The notes: a model not told the origin generated them from the sequence alone. DNA of 14,866 nucleotides from Chloroflexota bacterium (GCA_023392645.1 JAEVYR010000628.1:1-14866), one strand, 5' to 3'. Shown: positions 1-7,322, counted from the stretch's first letter. Made by a program: numbers and translations.

Positions 1-1
1 A

Positions 2-1027
2 TCAGACGCGTCGCCGGCGCCGCTTCGCGAGCTGATCGATGAACACGCTGAGCACCACCACGGCGCCCACCACGATTGGCTGCCAGTAGGGCGACACCTT
101 GAGCATCACCAGGCCGTTGTTGAGCACGCCAATGAGCAGCGCGCCGATGAACGTCCCGATCACCGTGCCCTCGCCGCCGAAAAGGCTGGTGCCGCCGATC
201 ACCACCGCCGCGATCACCTGCAGCTCGTCTCCCTGGCCGGCGACCTGCTCGGCCGAGTTCAGCCGGGCCGTCAACAGAAATCCCGCCACGCCGGCGCAGA
301 ACCCGCTGATGCCGTAGACGCTGGTGATCAGCCAGTTGGTATTCAGGCCGGAGAGGCGCGCGGCCTCCTCGTTGCCGCCGAGCGCGTAAATCCACCGGCC
401 ATACTGCGAGTAGCGCAGGATCACGAAGGCCACGATCACGAACAGGATGAACACGATCACCGGCACCGGCACCTTGCCGACGAACCCCTGCCCCCACCAC
501 TTGAAATCGTCGGAAAACGAGCTGATCGGCTGGCCTTCGGACAGCAGCAGGGTCGCCCCGCGCCACGCGCCCAGTCCGCCGAGCGTGACAACGAAGGCGG
601 GGATCTTCAGGTAGCCGACCAGCGCGCCCTGGAACAGGCCCAGCGCCAGCCCCACCGCCATCGCCGCCAGCGCGGCCCACAGGACCTGGATGCCGCCGGG
701 ATCGTTCCCTTCCAGCAGGCTGCGCGACCCCCGCGCCACCACTGCCGCCGTCATCCCGGCGAACGCGAGGATCGAGCCGACCGAGAGGTCGATGCCGGCG
801 GTGAGAATGACAAACGTCATGCCGACCGCCATGATGCCGATCACCGACACCTGGCGCAGCACATTGAACATGTTGCGCTCGGTCCGGAACCCCGGCTCCA
901 GGTACGCGAGCACGGCGATGAGAACCAGCAGGAACAGCAGTGGTGCCGTCCGTCCGATCAGGTCGGCGGTGCTGAATCCCTGCCTGCCCGCATCGCGCGC
1001 CCGCGCCCCCGCGGCGTCGCTCACCAT
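2..1027 (-). CDS. RbsC-like sugar ABC transporter permease
   Basis: This is the inner-membrane permease of a ribose/xylose/galactose-class (CUT2) ABC importer. The 341-residue product is complete, its TGA lying at the extreme left edge. It has a short hydrophilic N-terminus, then a series of hydrophobic segments. It carries the family hallmarks GIDLSVGS near residue 78 and the GGTSLFGGEGT loop near residue 277, and ends in a basic RRRRRV tail. A GGGGGAGG Shine-Dalgarno stretch lies about 10 nt before the ATG; the GTG at codon 2 is an alternative start. It lies 28 bp downstream of the RbsA-like ATPase on the same strand, so the two are surely cotranscribed. The substrate cannot be read from the permease. 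A binding-protein gene is expected next to it; none lies inside the window, so it may be further left. Confidence 0.93.
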   Translation of the reverse strand: MVSDAAGARARDAGRQGFSTADLIGRTAPLLFLLVLIAVLAYLEPGFRTERNMFNVLRQVSVIGIMAVGMTFVILTAGIDLSVGSILAFAGMTAAVVARGSRSLLEGNDPGGIQVLWAALAAMAVGLALGLFQGALVGYLKIPAFVVTLGGLGAWRGATLLLSEGQPISSFSDDFKWWGQGFVGKVPVPVIVFILFVIVAFVILRYSQYGRWIYALGGNEEAARLSGLNTNWLITSVYGISGFCAGVAGFLLTARLNSAEQVAGQGDELQVIAAVVIGGTSLFGGEGTVIGTFIGALLIGVLNNGLVMLKVSPYWQPIVVGAVVVLSVFIDQLAKRRRRRV

Positions 1028-1055
1028 TTCGCTCGTCCTCCCCCAGCGCTCTCGC

Positions 1056-2591
1056 TCACGCCACCTGCTGACGCTGCAACCCGGTCGCCAGCTCCATCAC
1101 CCGCTCCTGGGTCGCCTCCGCCCGCGACAATTCACCGGTGATGCGCCCCTGGCGCATGACGACGATGCGCTCGCTCATCCGCAGCACCTCCGGCAGCTCG
1201 GAAGAGATCATCATCACCGCCACTCCGCTGTCGGCGAGCTGCCGCAGCAACGTGTGGACCTCCGCCTTCGCCCCGATGTCGATACCGCGGGTCGGCTCGT
1301 CCACGATCAGCACGCGCGGCTCGCGCGCGAGCCATTTGGCCAGCACCACCTTTTGCTGATTGCCGCCGCTCAGGTTCACCACCCGCTGGGTTTGCCCCGG
1401 CGTGCGGATGCGCAGCGCGTCGATGAAGCGCCCGGCCAGATGGCGCTCCGCCCCGCGCCGCACGAAGCCGAACCGCGAGATGCGCGACAGGTTCGGCAGG
1501 CTGATGTTCTCGCGCACGCTCAGCGGCAACACCAGCGCCTGGAGCTTGCGATCCTCCGGCGCGAGCGCGATCCCGAGCCGGATGGCATCCTTCGGCCCGC
1601 CGATCCGAACCGGCGCGCCGTCGAGCGCGATCTGGCCGCCATCGATGGGGTCGGCGCCGAAAAGTGCCCGCGCCAGCTCCGTCCGGCCCGAGCCGACCAG
1701 GCCGGCCACGCCGAGAATTTCCCCGGCACGCAGGTCCAGATCGATGTCCTCCAGCACCACCGCGCTGGCATCGGACGCGGCCCCGCGCCGTCGCAGCCCG
1801 CGCGCGCTGAGCACAACCGACCCGGCGGTTCCCGCCGTGCTCTCGGCGTAGAGGTCGTCGACCGGCCGACCGACCATCATCTGGACGATGCGATCCGACG
1901 TGGCTTCGTCGATGCGCAGCTCGCCGGCGTTCTGGCCATCGCGCAGCACCGTCACGCGGTCGCAGATGGCAAGGATTTCCTCGAGCCGATGCCCGATGAA
2001 GATGACGCCGAGGCCTGCCTCCTTCAATCCCTGGATGATGCGAAACAGCGCGGCGGCCTCGGTCTCGGTCAGCGCCGAGGTCGGCTCGTCCATGATCACG
2101 ACGCGCGCGTCGAGCGAGAGCGCCTTGGCGATCTCGACCATCTGCTGCTGGGCGACGCTGAGGTCGCGCACCAGCGCGCGCGGGGCGAGGTCGACCCCGA
2201 GCCGCGAGAGGAAGGTGAGCGCATTGGTGCGCAACGCCGCGCGCCGAACGATGCCGGCCCGGTTCGGCTCGCGCCCGATGAAGATGTTCTCCTCGACCGA
2301 GAGGTTCGGGAAGAGGTTGAATTCCTGGTAGATGATCGAGATGCCGAGGGACTGCGCGTGGCTCGGGCTGCGGGGATGCACCTGCTGCCCGTCGATTTCG
2401 ATGACACCCGCATCGGCCGGATAGACGCCGGAGAGGATCTTCATCAGAGTGCTCTTGCCGGCGCCGTTCTCGCCGACGAGCGCGAGGCACTCGCCGGCGC
2501 GCACCTCGAGGCTCACCCCGTCGAGCGCGCGCACGCCCGGAAACGACTTGCTGATGCCTGTCATGCGCAGCAGGGGCGGTGTCGTGCTCAC
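1056..2591 (-). CDS. RbsA/MglA-like sugar ABC transporter ATP-binding protein (double NBD)
   Basis: This cytoplasmic energising subunit of a CUT2 sugar importer has two fused nucleotide-binding domains in 511 residues, the usual length for RbsA, MglA and XylG. Domain 1 has Walker A GENGAGKST (40-48), a degenerate signature LSVAQQQ (144-150) and Walker B VVIMDEP (164-170). Domain 2 has the family's atypical P-loop GLVGSGRTE (297-305), the signature LSGGNQQ (407-413) and VLIVDEPTRGID (427-438). The absent P-loop lysine in domain 2 is normal for this subfamily, so it is not decay. The start is a GTG with GGGAG about 6 nt upstream. A well-formed promoter lies in the 140-bp gap before it, so RbsA-RbsC is probably its own transcription unit rather than a readthrough part of the Nudix/oxidoreductase operon. 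Confidence 0.94.
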   Translation of the reverse strand: MSTTPPLLRMTGISKSFPGVRALDGVSLEVRAGECLALVGENGAGKSTLMKILSGVYPADAGVIEIDGQQVHPRSPSHAQSLGISIIYQEFNLFPNLSVEENIFIGREPNRAGIVRRAALRTNALTFLSRLGVDLAPRALVRDLSVAQQQMVEIAKALSLDARVVIMDEPTSALTETEAAALFRIIQGLKEAGLGVIFIGHRLEEILAICDRVTVLRDGQNAGELRIDEATSDRIVQMMVGRPVDDLYAESTAGTAGSVVLSARGLRRRGAASDASAVVLEDIDLDLRAGEILGVAGLVGSGRTELARALFGADPIDGGQIALDGAPVRIGGPKDAIRLGIALAPEDRKLQALVLPLSVRENISLPNLSRISRFGFVRRGAERHLAGRFIDALRIRTPGQTQRVVNLSGGNQQKVVLAKWLAREPRVLIVDEPTRGIDIGAKAEVHTLLRQLADSGVAVMMISSELPEVLRMSERIVVMRQGRITGELSRAEATQERVMELATGLQRQQVA

Positions 2592-2637
2592 GAGTGCTCC
2601 CGGGATGCATCGTCGGCAGGCCGGCGGGCCGCTCGAA

Positions 2638-2650
2638 GTTCGACGAAACG
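2638..2650 (-). promoter_or_regulatory. candidate operator, 13-nt motif copy 1 (RbsA leader)
   Basis: On the minus strand this reads CGTTTCGTCGAAC, identical to 5724-5736 in the leader of the sugar-binding protein and in the same orientation relative to transcription. It contains the odd palindrome TTCGtCGAA and lies about 16-28 nt downstream of the predicted start of rbsA-like transcription. An overlapping palindrome CGAAacgTTCG occupies 2644-2654. This position suits a repressor site. The regulator is unknown, and calling this an operator is inference. Confidence 0.45.
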
Positions 2651-2672
2651 TTCGATCATTCAGCGCTCACCA

Positions 2673-2701
2673 CTTGTAGCAAACGCCCGAACGAGTGTCA
2701 A
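2673..2701 (-). promoter_or_regulatory. sigma-70-type promoter of the RbsA-RbsC unit
   Basis: On the minus strand there is a perfect -35 TTGACA (plus-strand TGTCAA at 2696-2701), a 17-bp spacer, and a -10 TACAAG (2673-2678) that matches TATAAT at 4 of 6 positions. The spacer ends in TGC, giving an extended -10. Transcription would start near 2666, leaving a leader of about 75 nt before the GTG of the RbsA-like gene. The spacing and match are good; there is no experimental support. Confidence 0.6.
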
Positions 2702-2731
2702 TCGGATGACGCTGGCTGCCACCGCGCAGCG

Positions 2732-3262
2732 TCACCGCAGGGCGGCATCGAGGAATGCCCGCTCCGCCGTCGAGATGCCCATTCGCCGCGCCTCGGTCAC
2801 CGGGATGAATGTCGATCCAACGACATAGTCATCCGGCACAGCCGCCGGCAGGCGTTCGCTGGCCCGCACGACGAAGATGACCTGCGCGAACGCCGGATAG
2901 GGATAGCGATACCCCGCTGGCCTCGGCGTCAGGTGCAGGAAATGGAGAAATCCCAGCGGGGCGAGATCGCCGACGCCCCGCCCGGTTTCCTCGGCGATCT
3001 CCCGGCGCAGCGCCGTCTCGACATCCTCGCCGGCCTCGATCCTGCCGCCGGGCAGGATGTGCCGGGTCCCGTCCGCATCCGTCGCCACCAGCACGGCATC
3101 GTCACGCAGCACGATGGCGCGAGCCGACGTGACCGCCGCGACCGGCGGGGATGCACCATCGAGGTATGCCGACCGGCGCAATCGCATGTCGGTGCCCCAG
3201 GCGACCGTGACAACGTCGACCGGCTCCCGGTGCGAGACGAACTCGCGTAGCGCTCGCTCCAT
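2732..3262 (-). CDS. Nudix hydrolase
   Basis: This 176-residue cytoplasmic pyrophosphohydrolase has a full Nudix box. G73 is followed after five residues by E79, then R87-E88-I-A-E91-E92-T-G94 supplies the metal-binding REUXEEXGU core. The final hydrophobic position is Arg (95), a mild departure. About 45 residues precede the conserved AVTSARAIVLRDD strand, so there is an N-terminal extension of unknown role. It begins 9 bp after the stop of the Gfo/Idh oxidoreductase, with GGGGA upstream of its ATG, so the two are probably cotranscribed. Nudix enzymes cleave nucleoside diphosphate-X compounds such as nucleotide sugars, ADP-ribose and damaged dNTPs. The substrate cannot be predicted here. A nucleotide-sugar or housecleaning role is possible given the neighbours, but that is inference. 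Confidence 0.9.
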   Translation of the reverse strand: MERALREFVSHREPVDVVTVAWGTDMRLRRSAYLDGASPPVAAVTSARAIVLRDDAVLVATDADGTRHILPGGRIEAGEDVETALRREIAEETGRGVGDLAPLGFLHFLHLTPRPAGYRYPYPAFAQVIFVVRASERLPAAVPDDYVVGSTFIPVTEARRMGISTAERAFLDAALR

Positions 3263-3271
3263 GACGGTCCC

Positions 3272-4411
3272 CTACTCCTGCGTCGCAGCCTCCGTCGTGT
3301 GCTCGACCGTGACGCCGTCGAGACCGTCGAACAGCCCCTCGGCGCCGGCGGGCTTCCACAACGGCACCGCCTCGGCTGACAGCGGGATTGGACCGTCCGC
3401 CATCGCCTGCTCCTGCCCCGTCTCCGCCGCTCCCAGCGCCTGGATGAGCACCTCCATGTTGCGCACGCTCTGCTCGATCGTGCTGATCAGCGGCGCCGCG
3501 CCCGTCCACGCCTCGTAGAAGTTGAGGAACTCATTGTAGTAGCCGCCGTCGGGCATCGTGACCTTCCACGCCTCGACCGAGCCGTCCGGCCGGAAGACGC
3601 GGATCGTGCGCCCGGCGATAGACATCGTGCCCTCGGTGCCGTAGATGCGCATGTCGTTCGGCTCCTCCGGTACCGGGTACTCGGGGTACGACGCGGTGTA
3701 GCTGCCCGCCGCGCCGCTGGCGAACCGCAGCGTCATGCCGAGGTCGGACGGCCCGGCGAAGATCGTGTTGGCGTCCTGGGTCACGCCGCTGACGCGCTCG
3801 GCATCGCCGCAGAGAAACCGGATCTGCGCGAGCTGATGCACGCCGCCGTCGAGATGCGGCCCGCCGACGTACTCGGCGTCCTGCCGCCACGGCGTGCTGG
3901 AAAACTCGCCCTCCTTCGGCACGAGCTGCGAGACATTGCGCCACGCCATCAGGTGCACCCGCCCGAGGATGCCCTGGTCGAGCAGCGCCCGTGCCTGGCG
4001 CAGGTCGTCGCGGTAGAACCAGTTCTCGGCGATCTCCACCAGGCGATCCGGGTACTGTTCCGGCAACTCGGCGAAGGCGCGCATGTCCTCGGCGTTGGCG
4101 CCGGTCGGCTTCTCGCAGATGACGTCCTTGCCCGCCGCGAGCGAGTCGCGCGTCACCGGGTAGTTGAGCGGGATCGGCAGCGAAATCAGCACAACGTCAA
4201 CATCGTCCCGCCCGAGCAGCTCGTGATAGTCGGTGGTGAAATCGTCCATCGACGCACCGCTGTAGCTCGCGAAGTGCTCGGCGTGCGAGCGGTCGATATC
4301 GCAGAACGCGGTGACGCGATACATGTCGGTCATGCGCTTCAAGGCCGGCCAGTGGAGCTTCTCCACGGCGAGGCCGGTGCCGATGATGCCGAGTCGGATC
4401 GTGTCTGCCAT
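3272..4411 (-). CDS. Gfo/Idh/MocA family NAD(P)-dependent oxidoreductase
   Basis: This 379-residue cytoplasmic dehydrogenase belongs to the glucose-fructose oxidoreductase/inositol dehydrogenase family. It has an N-terminal Rossmann fold with the dinucleotide loop GIIGTG (8-13), the conserved EKP (100-102) whose Lys is catalytic in the family, and GGPHLDGGVH (183-192) carrying the Asp and His expected at the active site. The C-terminal half is the alpha/beta substrate domain. The reading frame is open 23 codons further upstream, but the ATG at 4411 is preferred. It has AGGAG 8-10 nt upstream, and the Rossmann strand starts at residue 5, as is usual. It lies between the creatininase-family gene plus remnant and the Nudix gene, all minus strand and tightly spaced. 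It probably oxidises or reduces a sugar or cyclitol imported by the nearby transporters; the exact substrate is unknown. Confidence 0.93.
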   Translation of the reverse strand: MADTIRLGIIGTGLAVEKLHWPALKRMTDMYRVTAFCDIDRSHAEHFASYSGASMDDFTTDYHELLGRDDVDVVLISLPIPLNYPVTRDSLAAGKDVICEKPTGANAEDMRAFAELPEQYPDRLVEIAENWFYRDDLRQARALLDQGILGRVHLMAWRNVSQLVPKEGEFSSTPWRQDAEYVGGPHLDGGVHQLAQIRFLCGDAERVSGVTQDANTIFAGPSDLGMTLRFASGAAGSYTASYPEYPVPEEPNDMRIYGTEGTMSIAGRTIRVFRPDGSVEAWKVTMPDGGYYNEFLNFYEAWTGAAPLISTIEQSVRNMEVLIQALGAAETGQEQAMADGPIPLSAEAVPLWKPAGAEGLFDGLDGVTVEHTTEAATQE

Positions 4412-4427
4412 GTCATCTCTCTCCTGT

Positions 4428-4640
4428 TCAGCTTGCCAGGCGCTTCTCAACCCCGGCGAGCACGATGCCGTAGACGCCATGGGCGCCGATCATGGCCGTC
4501 ATTCTCGACGGCATGTCCCGAATTGGCCATGGATACCGAGCCCCCGGAGGCGGTCAGGCGGACCAGCCCGTCGAAGGCATGATGGGCCGCCAGCGAAACC
4601 CCCGCCGGCGAGATTTCGATGAGTGGACGATCGCTCGCTC
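4428..4640 (-). pseudogene. probable frameshifted gene remnant, family unrecognised
   Basis: Two minus-strand frames in this 309-bp gap look like coding sequence by their G/C-rich third positions and plausible residue runs. One holds a stretch including RPLIEISPAGVSLAAHH and AFDGLVRLTASGGS, roughly 4510-4635. The other holds TAMIGAHGVYGIVL followed by AGVEKRLAS and a TGA at 4428-4430. Joining them requires one frameshift near 4500-4530. The second stop is 17 nt upstream of the oxidoreductase ATG, exactly where an upstream operon gene would end. No intact start and no full-length frame exists between here and the creatininase stop at 4721. I do not recognise the family. The alternative is a short independent ORF beginning at an ATG inside the second frame, or noncoding sequence with chance openness. 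Confidence 0.35.
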
Positions 4641-4720
4641 CAACACCGGCCCGATTCCAGGCTGGCCCCGGTCACCGCGCAAGAGCGGCACCATCGGACC
4701 GGGAGCGATCTCCGAACGGC

Positions 4721-5491
4721 CTACCCGGCACCGACCGCGGCGAACGCACGCAGCGCCCCGGCCACGTCGCGGATGGCGTGCTCCAGGATGATCTCGCCCT
4801 GCGCCGCCGTCGCCCGGGCCGGGGAGTCGGTGTAGCCATCGAAGGTACGCCACCAGTCCGTCCGCTCCACGCGCACGCCGGGTACGGCGGTCGTCAGCGA
4901 CGGGTCGTCATCCCGCGCGGGGCGTGGCTCGCGGATGCGGTCTGGCGCCATCGCCAGCATCGTCGACGTCTCGAACTGGCCGGCGTGCCCCGGCATGCGA
5001 AACCCGGCGATCCGCTCGTCCGCCGCCAGCGACGCGGCGGCGATATCCCAGTACGAAGCCGCCCCGAGCGTGACCGGGGTGTCGGCCGGTTGCGCCAGCG
5101 CGAGATCGCGCACGACGAGCTGGTTGAGCTCGTGATTGCCGCCGTGCCCGTTGAGCAGCAGGATGCGACGCGCGCCGGCGGCGAGCATCGAGGAGACGAG
5201 ATCGGACACCACCGCGCGGTAGGTCGCGGTGGAGAGCGACAGCGAGCCGCCGAACTGGAGGTGGTGGGCCGAGGAGCCGAACACCAGCGTCGGCGCGACG
5301 ATCACATCGAGATCGTCACCAACCCGCCCCGCGGCCTCTCGAGCGATGTGCTCGACCGTGAAGCTGTCATGGCCGGTCGGCAGGTGGGGCCCGTGCTGCT
5401 CGGTCGCGCCCGTGGGCAGCACCACCACGGCGCCCGGCAGCCGGTCGTTCAGCTCAGCGCGCGTCAGTTCGTTCCACAGGCCGCTCGTCAC
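4721..5491 (-). CDS. creatininase family amidohydrolase
   Basis: This 256-residue product belongs to the creatinine amidohydrolase superfamily: cyclic-amide and formamide hydrolases, including FAPy deformylase-type and MftE-type members. They are cytoplasmic and use two divalent metals. Family metal ligands are visible: E31 and H33 in GATEQHGPH, D42 in TGHD, H116 in LNGHGGN, and E174 in GHAGQFETS. The GTG at 5491 is chosen as start because GGGGAGG lies about 10 nt upstream. The frame extends to 5650, but the promoter at 5540-5568 would start transcription just before 5524, and the ATG at 5524 has no ribosome-binding site. It is the first gene of the leftward operon, divergent from the sugar-binding protein. 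In this setting it may open a lactam or cleave an amide on an imported sugar derivative. Creatinine itself need not be the substrate. Confidence 0.9.
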   Translation of the reverse strand: MTSGLWNELTRAELNDRLPGAVVVLPTGATEQHGPHLPTGHDSFTVEHIAREAAGRVGDDLDVIVAPTLVFGSSAHHLQFGGSLSLSTATYRAVVSDLVSSMLAAGARRILLLNGHGGNHELNQLVVRDLALAQPADTPVTLGAASYWDIAAASLAADERIAGFRMPGHAGQFETSTMLAMAPDRIREPRPARDDDPSLTTAVPGVRVERTDWWRTFDGYTDSPARATAAQGEIILEHAIRDVAGALRAFAAVGAG

Positions 5492-5539
5492 GATTCCATC
5501 GCCTCCCCGTTTGAGGTGCTGCATCCACCGATTCGCGCC

Positions 5540-5568
5540 ACGGTATGCCCAGCCGACGGTGCTGTCAA
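5540..5568 (-). promoter_or_regulatory. promoter of the leftward creatininase operon
   Basis: On the minus strand there is a perfect TTGACA (TGTCAA at 5563-5568), a 17-bp spacer and TACCGT (5540-5545), which keeps the TA and final T of TATAAT (3 of 6). Transcription would begin near 5533, giving about 40 nt of leader with GGGGAGG before the GTG start. The -35 is strong and the -10 poor, so an activator may help. Confidence 0.45.
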
Positions 5569-5590
5569 TGCACCCGTGACGCTGCTGGAG

Positions 5591-5619
5591 TTGACAAGCC
5601 GGATAGCTCTGCGTAATGT
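5591..5619 (+). promoter_or_regulatory. promoter of the sugar-binding protein / MalFG-like operon
   Basis: A perfect TTGACA (5591-5596) is followed after 17 bp by TAATGT (5614-5619), 3 of 6 matches to TATAAT. The predicted start is near 5626. That falls inside a copy of the 13-nt motif (5623-5635), as expected for a repressor-controlled promoter. Confidence 0.45.
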
Positions 5620-5622
5620 AGT

Positions 5623-5635
5623 CGTATCGTCGAAT
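5623..5635 (+). promoter_or_regulatory. candidate operator, motif copy 2 (imperfect)
   Basis: CGTATCGTCGAAT matches the 13-nt motif CGTTTCGTCGAAC at 11 positions, including the unbroken core TCGTCGAA. It overlaps the predicted transcription start of the sugar-binding protein operon, in the same orientation as the other two copies relative to transcription. Confidence 0.4.
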
Positions 5636-5723
5636 AGAATGGTGTTTCACACAGTGCTACAAGGTCCTGAAGCGCTGCCGAACCATCAGAGCAGCAATGG
5701 CGTGCCGGAGCCGGCTCGATGAC

Positions 5724-5736
5724 CGTTTCGTCGAAC
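5724..5736 (+). promoter_or_regulatory. candidate operator, motif copy 3
   Basis: This is an exact CGTTTCGTCGAAC, identical to the copy in the RbsA leader, inside the untranslated leader of the sugar-binding protein. Its surroundings extend an imperfect palindrome, CnGTT-N6-AACnG. About 100 bp separate it from copy 2, compatible with cooperative or looping binding. The regulator is not encoded in the window. Confidence 0.45.
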
Positions 5737-5842
5737 CGTCAGCACCTGAAACCAACCAGGGAGGTGAATCGTCAGCGACGCCGATATGGACGCGAAAGTC
5801 AGCCTCGAACGGCACCATCGTTCAGCAGACGGAGGGTTCACG

Positions 5843-7243
5843 ATGAGCAGGAACGGATACAAGCAGCGCAAGTTCGATCGACGCACGGTCTTGCAGGGGA
5901 GCGCCGCAGCGGGCATTTCCGCGGCAGGGCTTGCCGCCTGGGGCGGTGGCTTCGCCGCAATGGCGCAGGATGACACCAACCCGCTCGGCGTCGATGGGTC
6001 GAAGCCACTTGACTTCCTCATGTGGAAGGCCGGCTGGGGCGATGAATACGCCCTGAATGCCCTGGACCTCTACAAGGCGGCATTTCCGGACGCGGAAATC
6101 AAGTACGAAGCGGTCTCCCGCGTGCAGGAAGCCGCTCAGCCGCGATTCGTCGCCGGCGATCCTCCCGATGTGCTCGAAGGGTCGTCGCTGGACAGGGCGT
6201 CGCTTGTCAGCAACGGGCAGTTGCTGGCGGTGACCGACCTGCTCGCGGCGCCGGCGTGGGATACCGAGGGCGCCACCGTCGCCGATACCCTGCTGCCGGG
6301 CACGCAGGACACCCTCGTGTTCGACGGAGAACACTATGGCATCAACTTCACCTCGGGCATGTACGGCATCTGGTACAGCGCTCCGTTGATGGAGGAGAAC
6401 GGCTGGTCCTACCCGCAAACCTGGGAAGAGATGATGACGCTGAGTGAAGAGATCAGCGCATCCGGGGTCGCAGCCGCATGGACCTACCCCGGCCAGTATC
6501 CCGGATACTTCACCACGCCGTTCTGGCAGCTCGTCTGGAAGGACGCCGGCGTCGACCCGATCATCGCCGTCGACAACCTCGAGCCAGACGCATGGCGCCA
6601 CGAGTCGATCCACGCGGCTCTCGAAAGCCTGGCCCAGATGCGCGAGCGTGGATTCTTCATGGAAGGGTCCGAAGGGCTGTCCCACACCGAGGCCCAGGCC
6701 GAGTGGCTCCAAGGCAAGGCGGTCTTCTATCCGTGCGGCAACTGGCTCGAGAACGAGATGAAGCAGTTCATCCCGGATGGGTTCGACATGACGGTCCAGC
6801 CGGTGCCGCCGATGACCGCGGACGGCCCGGTCGGGTTCGAGGGCATCCAGACCTACGCCGGCCAGCCGTTCGTCGTGCCGAGCCAGGCGAACAACCCCGA
6901 AGGCGGGCTGGAGTTCATCCGCATGCTCGTCTCGAAGGAGAACGCTCGCTTCTTCTCCGAATACGCGCAGGCGCTGACATCGGTGCAGGGCGCCGCGGAC
7001 GATCTCGAGCTGGGCACGGCGTTCAACTCGGCCAAGGCCGTCGTCGATGCCGCCGGTGACCAGATCATGGCTTCGCCGAAGTATTCGGCGTGGTACCAGA
7101 CGCTGAGCGAGGAGATCACCGTGCAGATGGGCTCGTTGCTTGGCGGGCAGATCGATCCGGACGGATTCGTCGATGCGATCCAGTCCGCCGCGGACGACAT
7201 CGCCAACGACGACAGCATTCCCAAGTTCACCCGGGAGTCCTGA
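5843..7243 (+). CDS. Tat-exported family 1 extracellular sugar-binding protein
   Basis: This 466-residue solute-binding protein serves a CUT1-type carbohydrate ABC importer. The N-terminus has a twin-arginine motif, FDRRTVLQ (R13-R14), then an Ala/Gly-rich hydrophobic stretch ending with a likely AMA cleavage site near residue 41. There is no lipobox Cys, so it is a Tat substrate rather than a classical lipoprotein. The mature part has the family 1 pattern, including PPDVLEGSS, an FTSGMYGIWYS segment and GNWLENEM. The ATG at 5843 has GGAGGG 6-7 nt upstream and places the RR pair correctly; an ATG at 5786 in the same frame lacks a site. It is followed by the MalF- and MalG-like permeases. The mature residues do not reveal the ligand. 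Confidence 0.93.
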   Translation: MSRNGYKQRKFDRRTVLQGSAAAGISAAGLAAWGGGFAAMAQDDTNPLGVDGSKPLDFLMWKAGWGDEYALNALDLYKAAFPDAEIKYEAVSRVQEAAQPRFVAGDPPDVLEGSSLDRASLVSNGQLLAVTDLLAAPAWDTEGATVADTLLPGTQDTLVFDGEHYGINFTSGMYGIWYSAPLMEENGWSYPQTWEEMMTLSEEISASGVAAAWTYPGQYPGYFTTPFWQLVWKDAGVDPIIAVDNLEPDAWRHESIHAALESLAQMRERGFFMEGSEGLSHTEAQAEWLQGKAVFYPCGNWLENEMKQFIPDGFDMTVQPVPPMTADGPVGFEGIQTYAGQPFVVPSQANNPEGGLEFIRMLVSKENARFFSEYAQALTSVQGAADDLELGTAFNSAKAVVDAAGDQIMASPKYSAWYQTLSEEITVQMGSLLGGQIDPDGFVDAIQSAADDIANDDSIPKFTRES

Positions 7244-7255
7244 TCTCTCCCGCGC

Positions 7256-7283
7256 GGTCGGGGCCGGATCACCGGCCCCGATC
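7256..7283 (+). terminator. intercistronic GC-rich hairpin between binding protein and permease
   Basis: A perfect 10-bp stem TCGGGGCCGG/CCGGCCCCGA (7258-7267 with 7272-7281) has a 4-nt ATCA loop. One G-U and one G-C pair at the base extend it to 12 bp. It starts 12 nt after the binding-protein stop and is not followed by a T run. It is therefore more likely a partial terminator or a 3'-end stabiliser that keeps binding-protein mRNA in excess over permease mRNA, as known for malE-malF, than a full terminator. Confidence 0.6.
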
Positions 7284-7322
7284 TCAACCGTGCATCCGAC
7301 ACGCACAGGAACGGCATCATCG

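Larger units (their letters stand above)
5492..5842. other. divergent intergenic region with two back-to-back promoters
   Basis: These 351 bp separate the creatininase-family gene (leftward) and the sugar-binding protein (rightward). They hold two opposed sigma-70-type promoters whose -35 hexamers are 22 bp apart, two copies of the 13-nt motif, a perfect 10-bp palindrome GAGCCGGCTC (5708-5717), and an inverted repeat GAACG/CGTTC (5807-5811 and 5819-5823, 7-nt spacer) just before the ribosome-binding site. The rightward leader is about 217 nt, long enough for post-transcriptional control. No convincing small gene is present. Confidence 0.6.

Noticed and set aside
1056..2591. Missing P-loop lysine in the second ATPase domain as a sign of decay
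   Set aside because: The GxxGSGRTE form is normal for RbsA/MglA-type proteins.
690..2828. A 712-codon open frame on the plus strand across the RbsA and RbsC genes
   Set aside because: It is antisense to two well-identified genes; its product is Arg/Ala/His/Pro-rich without domains, a typical shadow of GC-rich coding DNA.
5648..5658. GTGT-TTC-ACAC palindrome in the divergent region
   Set aside because: Four-base arms are expected by chance in a region of this size, and it does not recur.
5719..5973. A possible upstream small protein (84 codons) in the binding-protein leader
   Set aside because: It overlaps the Tat signal region in another frame, has no good ribosome site and is full of Arg and Ser.
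5822..7306. A 494-codon minus-strand frame across the sugar-binding protein gene
   Set aside because: It has no ribosome site and no recognisable domain, and it is fully antisense to a clear binding-protein gene.
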